Below, in pieces: positions 1 through 7,086 of a stretch of 64,000 bases of DNA. Each line of letters starts with the position of its first letter. Position 1 is the first letter of the stretch. A model generated the notes under the pieces. That model did not search any database. It worked only from the letters and a program-made list of their open reading frames with translations, and was not told the origin of the DNA. A program made the translations under genes and the position numbers. The DNA comes from Paenibacillus_Z sp042653205 (GTDB lineage: Bacteria; Bacillota; Bacilli; Paenibacillales; Paenibacillaceae). The DNA lies in assembly GCF_042653205.1 (NCBI RefSeq), contig NZ_JBHSHY010000011.1, forward strand, positions 62,001-126,000, in the 5' to 3' direction.

Positions 1-275
1 GGCTGCATGCGGATCTGCGGATCGTGAACAACGGGCAGTCGGTCCCCGTAACCATCCGCAACATGCGGGAGGTCGAGGAGGCGTTCGACCGTTACTTCGA
101 GAAGCAGGCGGACGCGCTGTTCCGGTCGGGAGCAGCCAAGGGCTGGGACCTGCTCGGTCTGCAGGATCACGGCGTGAAGGATTGGCGATCGGCCAAGGTG
201 ACGTTCGACATGCGGTCCGAGACTTCTTCCGTCGGCAATACGAACGGACCGCTTCGGTCCGAAAGGAGGAACTGA
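1..275 (+). CDS. Ger(x)C-type spore germination lipoprotein, C-terminal end (partial)
   Basis: The reading frame is open from the window edge (first full codon at base 3) to the TGA at 273-275, about 90 residues. The pattern of a helix-rich stretch, an 'A.G.D..GL' segment, then 'W' and a closing beta strand is typical of the end of GerAC proteins. These lipoproteins sit with the A and B subunits in the inner spore membrane germinant receptor. The gene for the integral membrane subunit follows two bases later, which supports the call. The N-terminus with the lipobox lies outside the window. Confidence 0.8.
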   Translation, partial: LHADLRIVNNGQSVPVTIRNMREVEEAFDRYFEKQADALFRSGAAKGWDLLGLQDHGVKDWRSAKVTFDMRSETSSVGNTNGPLRSERRN

Positions 276-277
276 AC

Positions 278-1387
278 GTGGAGCAAGTGCGGCTGAGCGC
301 CTGGCAGATGTTCCTGGTCACCTTTTATTTCACAACGGGCACGACATGGATCGTGCTGACCGGCCCGGTCATCGGCGACGCGGGGAAGTACGCGTGGCTC
401 GTCTGCCTCGGCGCGCTGGCCTACGGCATCCTGCTCGCGCTGCTGTGGCTGTATTTGTCGAGTCGCTATCCCGGCAAAAGCCTGGTCGAAATCGCCGTCG
501 CGGCGCTCGGCCGCTGGGCCGGAGGGGTCATCGCGCTGTTCTATGTCCTGTACTTCGTGCAGATCGCCTCCTGGGTCACCCGGAATTTGGGCGACTTCCT
601 GCATACCAGCATGATGCCGCAGACGCCAGTCGCCTTCTTCAGTATCATGGTGCTGTTCACATGCGCCTACGCCGTCGTGAAGGGCATCGCTTCCATCGCG
701 ATGGTGTCGGAGCTGCTCACGCCGTACCTGCATCTCGCCTATTGGGTACCGATCCTCGTCTCGCTCCCGCAGTGGGATTGGCAGAACTTCCACGACAGCC
801 ATGCCGTGCCGTTCGCCGCCGCGATCGTGCGGACGAATTACGCCTTCGCCTTCCCGTTCATGGAGACCGTGGCGCTCATGATGCTGTTTCCGTACGTGCA
901 GAAGCGGCTCAGCTCCTCGTACATCCTGGGCATCACGGCGAGCGGCGTCAGCCTGGCGCTCAGCGTGCTGGCGAATATCGGCATCCTCGGGGTCAACCGC
1001 GGCTCGCGCCTCATCTACCCGGTGTTCATGCTGTTCCGCGAGATGCAGTTCGCGAGCTTCCTGGAGCATCTGGAGACGTTCCTCGCCATCAACGTGCTGT
1101 TCATCGTCTGCCTGAAGCTGAGCATCTTGTTCTACTGCGCCGTGCTGGCGATCTGCCAGCTGCTCCGCATCGAGCGGCGGCAAGTCGTAGCCTTCCCGCT
1201 CATCTGGATTTTGTCCGCCTATTCCCTGCTGTTCCATAACGTGATCGAGAACATGGAGTGGGTGCAAACGTATTTGTTCGCCTATTACTTGCTGTACGCC
1301 GTCGTCTTCCCCCTGCTCCTGCTGGGCGCGGCTTGGCTGCGGAAGGCGGGATCGGCCGGCGCGCCGCTCGTCCCCCGGATCGAATAG
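278..1387 (+). CDS. GerB/GerAB-family spore germination permease
   Basis: A 369-residue protein with about ten hydrophobic segments, as in the GerAB (APC-superfamily) subunit of nutrient germinant receptors, which senses amino acids or sugars in the spore inner membrane. The start chosen is GTG at 278, because an AGGAGG lies eight bases before it; an ATG-led extension to 182 would overlap the upstream gene. It is only two bases from the end of the GerC-type gene, so the two should be cotranslated. No terminator with a T-run in this direction was seen after the stop. Confidence 0.88.
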   Translation: MEQVRLSAWQMFLVTFYFTTGTTWIVLTGPVIGDAGKYAWLVCLGALAYGILLALLWLYLSSRYPGKSLVEIAVAALGRWAGGVIALFYVLYFVQIASWVTRNLGDFLHTSMMPQTPVAFFSIMVLFTCAYAVVKGIASIAMVSELLTPYLHLAYWVPILVSLPQWDWQNFHDSHAVPFAAAIVRTNYAFAFPFMETVALMMLFPYVQKRLSSSYILGITASGVSLALSVLANIGILGVNRGSRLIYPVFMLFREMQFASFLEHLETFLAINVLFIVCLKLSILFYCAVLAICQLLRIERRQVVAFPLIWILSAYSLLFHNVIENMEWVQTYLFAYYLLYAVVFPLLLLGAAWLRKAGSAGAPLVPRIE

Positions 1388-1414
1388 ACCGCAAGCCGCA
1401 GCCGCGAACCCGTA

Positions 1415-1458
1415 CAAAAAAGCGGTTGACCGAAAGCCATGCCTCCGGTCAACCGCTT
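1415..1458 (-). terminator. Rho-independent terminator for the GH32 gene
   Basis: A 13-bp perfect stem (1420-1432 with 1446-1458) is followed on the minus strand by six T. It lies just past the stop of the GH32 gene. On the plus strand the hairpin has no T-run, so it would be a weak terminator for the ger genes. Confidence 0.85.
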
Positions 1459-1470
1459 GCCTATGCCTGC

Positions 1471-2892
1471 TTATTCTTCCTCGGTCCACACCGGCGCCAG
1501 CCGGTACGCGTTCAACACGGGCAGCGTCACGCCGCCGCGTTCCCCATAGACGGCGAGCCCTTCGCTGTCCTCGCGGAATGGATAGACGCGTCCGGACAGC
1601 GCGGTCCGCTCGTTCACGATCACTTCCACCGTCGAATGGTCCAGGAAGACCCGGATCTCGAAGCGCCCGGACGCGGACGCCGGCAGCGGCGCCTCCAGCG
1701 GGAACCGGTGCATCGCGGCGTCGCCGTTCATGCGTTCCCGGACGAGCCGCACGACGCCGGCGGCGCGGTCGAATTCCAGCGCGCATTCCTCTTCCCCGTC
1801 CGGGGAACGGAAGAAGCGGATGCCCCATGCCGCGTCCGGCTCCGTGTCGGCGGCCAGCTCCAGCTCGATCGCCTTGCCGGACGCGGGCAGCGTCCGCTCG
1901 CCGGCGAGCGGCTCGTCCGAACCGAGCTCGATCCGCTCGCCCCGGAGCCGATCCAGCTCCGGAATCGGCCGGATCAGCAGCTCGCCGGTCTCCGGATCGA
2001 GGCGCAGGATGCGCGGCACCGCCTGCACGCCGGCCCAGCCTTCGATCGCCGCGCTCTCGCCCCGCCCGGTCTCGGGCATCCAGCCCCACATGATGCGCCG
2101 GCCCTGCTCGTCCTCGAACGACGTCGGCGCGTAATAGCCGTCCAGATGGCCGTAATCGAGAATCCCCTCGGTCTCCGCGACGAACGCGAAATCATCCGTC
2201 AGCGTGCCGGTCCGGTACGGAATGCCGCGCCCTTGCGGCGAGTACGTCAGCACCCATTTGCCGTCTAGACGGAAGAAGTTCGGGCATTCCCATACCTTGC
2301 CTTCGCCCTTCGCGAGCACGTTCAGGAACGTCCACGAGAGCAGGTCAGGCGAACGGTAGATCGTCACGCAGCCTTCGCCGTCAAGCGACCCGCCGGTCAC
2401 CATGTACCACATGCCGTCCATCCGCCAGACGTACGGGTCCCGCCATTCCTTGATCGTCAGGTCCCCGTGAATCGATCCGGCCAGCACCGGGTTGGCGTCC
2501 GGCTTATGCCAGTTCGTCCAGTCCGCGTCGCCGAAGGCGATCCACTGCTCGGCGCCCGACTCGGAGCCGCGCTCCGGCCCGATGCTCGTATAGATCAGCG
2601 CCGGACGGCCGTCCTGCATGACGGCGCAGCCGGAGTAGCAGTGCGCCTCGCCGCGCTCGGGCGACGGATGGAGCGCCATCGGCAGCCGCTCCCAATGCAC
2701 GAGGTCGAGGCTCTTGGCATGGCCCCAGTGAATGTCGCCCCATTTGTCCCCGTTCGGATTGTACTGGTAAAAGAGATGATAGACCCCGCCCGCCTGGATC
2801 GGACCGTTCGGGTCGTTCATCCAGTTGCGTTCGGGCCGAAAATGATACGTCGGTTTCAAGCCGCGCACGAATAAGCCAGCTCCTCTCCCCAT
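1471..2892 (-). CDS. Glycoside hydrolase family 32 (sucrose-6-phosphate hydrolase / levanase type)
   Basis: A cytosolic beta-fructosidase of about 470 residues with no signal peptide. The N-terminal five-bladed propeller shows the three GH32 motifs: WMNDPNG at about 24-30 with the nucleophile Asp27, an RDP motif for substrate binding, and an ECP motif with the acid/base Glu. The C-terminal beta sandwich ends with the usual 'FLDHSTVEV' stretch. It probably splits sucrose, sucrose-6-phosphate or short fructans. ATG 2892 has a poor ribosome site; GTG 2868 lies 11 bases behind AGAGGAG and may be the true start. A terminator follows directly. Confidence 0.9.
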   Translation of the reverse strand: MGRGAGLFVRGLKPTYHFRPERNWMNDPNGPIQAGGVYHLFYQYNPNGDKWGDIHWGHAKSLDLVHWERLPMALHPSPERGEAHCYSGCAVMQDGRPALIYTSIGPERGSESGAEQWIAFGDADWTNWHKPDANPVLAGSIHGDLTIKEWRDPYVWRMDGMWYMVTGGSLDGEGCVTIYRSPDLLSWTFLNVLAKGEGKVWECPNFFRLDGKWVLTYSPQGRGIPYRTGTLTDDFAFVAETEGILDYGHLDGYYAPTSFEDEQGRRIMWGWMPETGRGESAAIEGWAGVQAVPRILRLDPETGELLIRPIPELDRLRGERIELGSDEPLAGERTLPASGKAIELELAADTEPDAAWGIRFFRSPDGEEECALEFDRAAGVVRLVRERMNGDAAMHRFPLEAPLPASASGRFEIRVFLDHSTVEVIVNERTALSGRVYPFREDSEGLAVYGERGGVTLPVLNAYRLAPVWTEEE

Positions 2893-2916
2893 CTTGAAGG
2901 GCGCCGCGGCGCCCGC

Positions 2917-3927
2917 TTACACGATCTCGGCCAAGAACCGCTCGTACGCGGCGATCGCCCGGTCCATCCGGGCGTTCAGCGCCTCGTCGATCGTCTGCAG
3001 CTCCGGCCGCGCGCGGAAATACGCGATCGACTGCCGGATGCCGCGCTCGAAGCTCGTCGTCGCCGCGTAGCCCGGCACGAACGTCTTGATCTTGCGGTTG
3101 TCGACGACGTAGCTGTTGCTGGCGTCGCCGAACAGCCCAGCCCGGAATTCGGGCAGAAACCGGGAGATGCACTCGGACGTCATGTGGACGGCCCGCGGCT
3201 CCGCGCCGACGGCCCGGCCGATGGCGGCGAGGTATTGATTCCACGTCTTCACTTCGTCCGACGTGATATGGAACGACTGGCCGAGCGTCTGGCCGTTGCC
3301 GAGCAGCCCGACCAGCCCCTTGGCGAAATCGGTATTGTGCGTGATCGTCCAGAGCGACGTGCCGTCGCCGGGCACGATGACCGGCTTCCCCCGCTGGATG
3401 CGGTCGATCAGCGTCCACGGATGCGCGCCGCTCGTGACGGCGAACGGAATCGCGGTCTCGCCGTACGTATGCGAGGGGCGCACGATCGTCGCCGGGAAGC
3501 CCGTGTCGCGATACGCCTGCAGCAGCCGCTGCTCGCAGGCGATCTTGTCGACGGCGTAGTCCCAGCCGGGATTATGCTGCGGCGCGGACTCGTCGAAAAC
3601 GTAATAGCTCGGCGGACGCTGGTACGTCGCGACCGTGCTGATGAAGATGTATTGGTTCGTCTTGCCCGCGAACAGCCGGACGTCCCGCTCGATGTCCTCA
3701 GGCTTGAAGGCGATCCAATCGACCACCGCATCGAAGCGCATGTCCGACAGCAGCTCCCGCATGGCAGACTCGTCGCGGATGTCGCCGAGGAGAATGCGGG
3801 CACCTGCCGGCGCGCGCGTCCCCCGGTTGCCCCGGTTCAGCAGATAGAGCTCGAATCCCTGCCGCACCGCGAGCTCCGAGGCCGCCGTGCTGATCAAGCC
3901 CGTTCCTCCGATAAATAGCACTTTCAT
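2917..3927 (-). CDS. NAD(P)-dependent epimerase/dehydratase (extended SDR)
   Basis: A 336-residue protein with an N-terminal Rossmann fold: GGTGLI at residues 8-13 after a hydrophobic strand. A later YAVDK gives the Tyr-x-x-x-Lys catalytic pair. This is the usual size for nucleotide-sugar epimerases and related reductases; the substrate cannot be told from sequence. It lies 24 bases upstream of the GH32 gene on the same strand, so the two may be cotranscribed. An AAAGGAG lies 13 bases before the start. Confidence 0.85.
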   Translation of the reverse strand: MKVLFIGGTGLISTAASELAVRQGFELYLLNRGNRGTRAPAGARILLGDIRDESAMRELLSDMRFDAVVDWIAFKPEDIERDVRLFAGKTNQYIFISTVATYQRPPSYYVFDESAPQHNPGWDYAVDKIACEQRLLQAYRDTGFPATIVRPSHTYGETAIPFAVTSGAHPWTLIDRIQRGKPVIVPGDGTSLWTITHNTDFAKGLVGLLGNGQTLGQSFHITSDEVKTWNQYLAAIGRAVGAEPRAVHMTSECISRFLPEFRAGLFGDASNSYVVDNRKIKTFVPGYAATTSFERGIRQSIAYFRARPELQTIDEALNARMDRAIAAYERFLAEIV

Positions 3928-3970
3928 GATGGCAGCATGCTCCTTTTAAGCGCGATTGGGGCTCGTGGCG

Positions 3971-4780
3971 CTACTCATCGCCGAATACGTTCGCCGGATA
4001 CCCGGCCCCGAACGGCGCGTCCGGCCGTTCGTATTCCCCGGCCAGATAGCGGCGGACGGGCGTCGCCCGCGCCAGGTAATCCGGATCGTTCGCGAACCGG
4101 TCGGAGAATCGGACCCACGGCGGACTGTAGATATAATGCATGGTATAACGGTCATAATCGCCGTCGTGCGCGTAGGTGCGGTGCCAGACGGCGTTGTGGA
4201 ACAGCAGCACGGAACCGGCCGGCGCGCAGATGACGTGGCCGATCGGCAGGTCGCCTTTCGCTTTGCGGAGATCGGGCGGGAGCGGTACCTGCGCCCGGTG
4301 GCTGCCCGGGATCATTTCCATGTTGCCCATGCGGGGCAGGGATTGATCGGTCAGCAGATACGACGCGCGCAGCTGCAGCAGCGGAATCGGGTAGCCGAGC
4401 TTCTTGAAATCATAGGCGCCCGAGCCGTCCTGATGCCAGCCGCCGAAGCCGCCGAACGCCGGCTGCTTCGTGCACCACGCGGATTGCAGAATGAAGCGGT
4501 CGCCGTAGAGCGCCCGGACCTTCGGCAGGACGGCCGGATGATCGACCAGCGCGTCGAGCGCCGGCTCCGTCTCGAAGCCGCGGCCGACTTGGGCCCAGCC
4601 TTCCGTGCCTTCCTTCTCGTGCAGACGGACGGACGCTTCCAGGCATGCCTGGATCTGATCGGCGGTCAAGACGTTCGGAATGACGAGATACCCCCAGGAT
4701 TCGAACATGAACCGGTCAAGCTCGGTGAATGCGCCGGGCTCGGAAACAGCCTGAAGTCCTTGATGCGGTTCAGCAGCCAT
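3971..4780 (-). CDS. Phytanoyl-CoA dioxygenase (PhyH) family protein
   Basis: A 269-residue Fe(II)/2-oxoglutarate-dependent oxygenase. The iron ligands are visible as H-x-D in 'WHQDGSG' and a distal His in 'VWHRT', followed by an Arg that may bind 2-oxoglutarate. Bacterial relatives hydroxylate small metabolites; the substrate is unknown. The start is set by GGGAGG seven bases upstream. It ends 43 bases before the epimerase gene on the same strand, so 4780-1471 may form one transcription unit: dioxygenase, epimerase, GH32. Confidence 0.82.
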   Translation of the reverse strand: MAAEPHQGLQAVSEPGAFTELDRFMFESWGYLVIPNVLTADQIQACLEASVRLHEKEGTEGWAQVGRGFETEPALDALVDHPAVLPKVRALYGDRFILQSAWCTKQPAFGGFGGWHQDGSGAYDFKKLGYPIPLLQLRASYLLTDQSLPRMGNMEMIPGSHRAQVPLPPDLRKAKGDLPIGHVICAPAGSVLLFHNAVWHRTYAHDGDYDRYTMHYIYSPPWVRFSDRFANDPDYLARATPVRRYLAGEYERPDAPFGAGYPANVFGDE

Positions 4781-5198
4781 GCGGACAACCTCCCGTTATC
4801 ATGAATTGAGAACTGGCTGTGGGCGCCGACCGGCAAGCTTGCTTCTTCGGGAACGTACAAGGTCAGCGCGGACAGAGGATTGCTGCGCCGTCGGAAGGGC
4901 AGCCGAATCACCTCCAAACGCGTTCGGTCAACCAGAATATATCATACATATATAATATGTACAATAATACAAATTCAACGAATTTACCTGCGCGAAGCGC
5001 GTTCGCACGGCCGCCCTCTCCGCTTCGGAGCAGAGGCGATGCCCGGCGGGAGGCGGGTCTTCCGCATCGCCGTCGAAGGAAAGGTTGCGCTTGTCGATTC
5101 GGATAATATGTAAGGGCTTTCTTCTTGGAGCACGGTGAGGCGCGCCGCCTTGGCGAGTCAAGGAGGCCCTACAGCGAGTAAGGCGGCACCCCTACAAG
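4781..5198. other. Intergenic region, 418 bp
   Basis: An AT-rich patch at about 4935-4985 holds TATA-like elements facing the dioxygenase gene (on the minus strand TTGAAT, 17 bases, TTATAT), a plausible promoter. Closer to the gene, a strong GGAGGTGAT ribosome-binding sequence at about 4909-4917 (minus strand) has no ATG behind it. A GC-rich imperfect hairpin lies near 5038-5070. No convincing gene was seen. Confidence 0.4.
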
Positions 5199-5558
5199 TC
5201 AAGGCTGCGCCGTTTCGCCAATCTTCTGCCGCCGCAGCATATGCGCCAGATGGCGTTCGCCCCATTCGTCCATCATGTCCAGCACGGGCTCGATCGAAAG
5301 TCCATGCTCGGTCAGCGAATATTCCACCTTTGGCGGAATGACATTGTACACCGTGCGCCGGACGATGTCGTGCTCCTCCAGCTCGCGCAGCTGGGAGGCC
5401 AGCATCTTCTTCGTAATATCCGGAATGGCGTGCTGCAGCTCGCTGAAGCGTTTCGTTCCTTGGAACAGATGGTACAGAATCGTCAGCTTCCACTTGCCGA
5501 CCATCACCGCGTGCGCGTATTCGACCATGCATGCTTCCTCGCCGCTCTCGTGCGCCAC
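5199..5558 (-). CDS. HxlR-family winged-helix transcriptional regulator
   Basis: A 119-residue protein with the HxlR signature: an N-terminal Cys (Cys10), 'GKWKLTIL', 'RFSEL', 'LRELEE' and a C-terminal 'Y.LTE.G'. HxlR proteins are dimeric DNA-binding sensors, often of reactive electrophiles. The GTG at 5558 was chosen because it keeps the family's N-terminal Cys; ATG 5528 would remove it. The gene is divergent from the flavin monooxygenase gene at 5695, its likely target. The shared 136-bp spacer has an ACAATATTGT palindrome at 5601-5610. Confidence 0.87.
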   Translation of the reverse strand: MAHESGEEACMVEYAHAVMVGKWKLTILYHLFQGTKRFSELQHAIPDITKKMLASQLRELEEHDIVRRTVYNVIPPKVEYSLTEHGLSIEPVLDMMDEWGERHLAHMLRRQKIGETAQP

Positions 5559-5600
5559 AACCCCCGCCCCCTCGCATCGTTACTTCCATGTGACCTGGCT

Positions 5601-5610
5601 ACAATATTGT
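5601..5610. promoter_or_regulatory. Possible HxlR operator in the divergent promoter region
   Basis: A perfect 10-bp palindrome ACAATATTGT with partly symmetric flanks (GGC / GCC) lies between the divergent HxlR and LLM genes. TACTTCC occurs on both sides (5581 and 5614). The plus strand has a TACAAT -10-like hexamer here but only a weak -35. The assignment rests on position alone. Confidence 0.3.
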
Positions 5611-5694
5611 GCCTACTTCCCATTAGCCTGCGCACGGAGCCATAATTACATGCACGGACAGACGTCCCACATCCCAGAAAGCAGGTGCATCCTC

Positions 5695-6774
5695 ATGAAC
5701 CAACCATCCGACACGAAAACGACGAACGGCCGTCCGTTCGAGATCGGCTTATACACGTTCGGCGACTTGATCCCGCCGCCGGGAGGCGGCGCCGCGGTCT
5801 CATCCGGTCAGCGGCTGCACGAGATCGTCGCGGCCGCGAAGCTCGCGGACGAAGCGGGATTCGACGTCTTCGGCGTCGGCGAGCATCACACCTCGGACTT
5901 CGCGGTGTCCTCGACGCCCGTCGTGCTGGCCGCGATCGCCCAAGCGACCAAGCGGATCCGGCTGTCGAGCGCCACCACGGTGCTCAGCACGGTCGATCCC
6001 GTCCGGCTCTTCGAAGACTTCGCTACCGTCGACCGGCTGTCGGACGGCCGCGCGGAGATCATCGCCGGACGCGGCGCCTTCGTCGAGTCTTTCCCGCTCT
6101 TCGGCTACGATCTGGACGATTATCGGGCACTGTTCAAGGAGAAGCTCGAGCTGCTGCTGCGCCTCCGCCGCGACGAGCGCGTGACGTGGAGCGGCCGCTT
6201 CCGCAGCGCCTTGCAGGACGCCGAGGTCGCGCCGCGGCCCGCGCAGGCGGAGCTGCCCGTCTGGGTCGGCGTCGGCGGCACGCCGGAGAGCGCGGTCAAC
6301 GCCGGACGTCTCGGGCTGCCGATGGCGCTGGCCCTGCTCGGCGGCTTGCCGGAGCAGGCCAAGCCGCTCGCCGATCTGTACCGCGATGCCTGGCGCGCGG
6401 CCGGCCACGACCCGTCGAAGCTGCGCATCTCGGTATCGAGCCACGGGTACGCGGCCGAGACGGCCCGCGCGGCGAAGGACGAATTTTTCCCGCATTACGC
6501 CGCGTACATGAACCGCTTCCTCGCCATGCGCGGCCGCGGCGGGGTCAACCGGCAAGGGTTCGAGCAGATGGCCGCGCCGGAAACGGCGCTCGCCGTAGGC
6601 AGCCCGCAGCAGATCGTCGAGAAGATTCTGCATCAGCGCGAGTTGTTCGGACACGACCGCCATCTCATCCAATTGGACATCGGCGGCATGCCGTACGCCA
6701 AGGTCGCGAAGACGATCGAACTGCTCGCGGCTGAAGTCGCGCCCGCCGTCCGGCGGGCCGCTGCCGCGAAGTAA
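5695..6774 (+). CDS. LLM-class flavin-dependent oxidoreductase
   Basis: A 359-residue luciferase-like monooxygenase/reductase using FMNH2 or F420-type chemistry. Visible features are 'GLYTFGD' in the first strand, the 'GVGEHH' motif, 'PVVLAAIAQATKRIRL' and 'VWVGVGG'. The substrate is unknown. The open frame extends back to 5275, but that part overlaps the divergent regulator antisense; ATG 5695 gives a normal family N-terminus, although its ribosome site (AGGTG) is weak. It is probably controlled by the divergent HxlR regulator. Confidence 0.87.
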   Translation: MNQPSDTKTTNGRPFEIGLYTFGDLIPPPGGGAAVSSGQRLHEIVAAAKLADEAGFDVFGVGEHHTSDFAVSSTPVVLAAIAQATKRIRLSSATTVLSTVDPVRLFEDFATVDRLSDGRAEIIAGRGAFVESFPLFGYDLDDYRALFKEKLELLLRLRRDERVTWSGRFRSALQDAEVAPRPAQAELPVWVGVGGTPESAVNAGRLGLPMALALLGGLPEQAKPLADLYRDAWRAAGHDPSKLRISVSSHGYAAETARAAKDEFFPHYAAYMNRFLAMRGRGGVNRQGFEQMAAPETALAVGSPQQIVEKILHQRELFGHDRHLIQLDIGGMPYAKVAKTIELLAAEVAPAVRRAAAAK

Positions 6775-6791
6775 GCTTAACGCGCACGCAA

Positions 6792-6830
6792 GCGTCCGGC
6801 GCCGACCCGAGGAGGGAAGGCGCCGGACGC
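6792..6830 (+). terminator. GC-rich hairpin after the LLM gene
   Basis: A perfect 12-bp stem (6792-6803 with 6819-6830) and 15-base loop lie 18 bases after the stop codon. There is no T-run; instead a 14-bp tandem repeat begins at the hairpin end. Termination is inferred from position only. Confidence 0.5.
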
Positions 6831-6885
6831 TTGCCGCTTGCGGCTTGCCGCTTGCGGCTTGCCGCTTGCGGCTTGCCGCTTGCGG
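6830..6885. repeat. Tandem repeat, 4 x 14 bp
   Basis: Four exact copies of CTTGCCGCTTGCGG start at 6830, 6844, 6858 and 6872. They fill the space between the LLM hairpin and the stop of the convergent stub gene. Confidence 0.95.
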
Positions 6886-6900
6886 CGGCCGACGACCGCT

Positions 6901-7086
6901 CTAGCCGTTGCGGTAATGCCGGATTGGATCCGCGTACGCCGCCGCCGGCTCCTTCGCCGCCTGCGCCTGCTGCGATTCCGCGTTCGCGTACACCCGGTCC
7001 GGCAGCGGCACCATCGGCTTCGGCGCGTTGCTCGCGAGCGGGCGGAGACAGTTGCCTTTGCCGCCCGCCAAGATGACTGCTTTCAG
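6901..7086 (-). pseudogene. Sugar-phosphate nucleotidyltransferase N-terminal stub
   Basis: A 61-codon frame begins with an unmistakable nucleotidyltransferase N-terminus: 'KAVILAGGKG', then 'LRPL' and 'PKPMVPL'. Full enzymes (mannose-1-phosphate guanylyltransferase or glucose-1-phosphate thymidylyltransferase type) run to 250-350 residues. Here the frame turns after about 30 residues into an unrelated Ala/Gln-rich tail and stops. The normally invariant Arg of the G-x-G-T-R-L-R-P loop is Cys ('GNCLRP'). The expected ATG is CTG, overlapping the TGA of the upstream gene, although GGAGG is still in place. It is most likely a decayed gene. Confidence 0.7.

Noticed and set aside
167..2089. Long minus-strand frame opposite the GerB gene and inside the GH32 gene
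   Set aside because: Overlaps two firm genes and encodes an Arg/Gly/His-rich product typical of GC-rich shadow frames.
4666..4917. Minus-strand frame of about 80 codons overlapping the dioxygenase start
   Set aside because: No recognisable product, starts with a non-ATG codon and overlaps a gene with a good ribosome site. Kept only as a note on the unused ribosome site.
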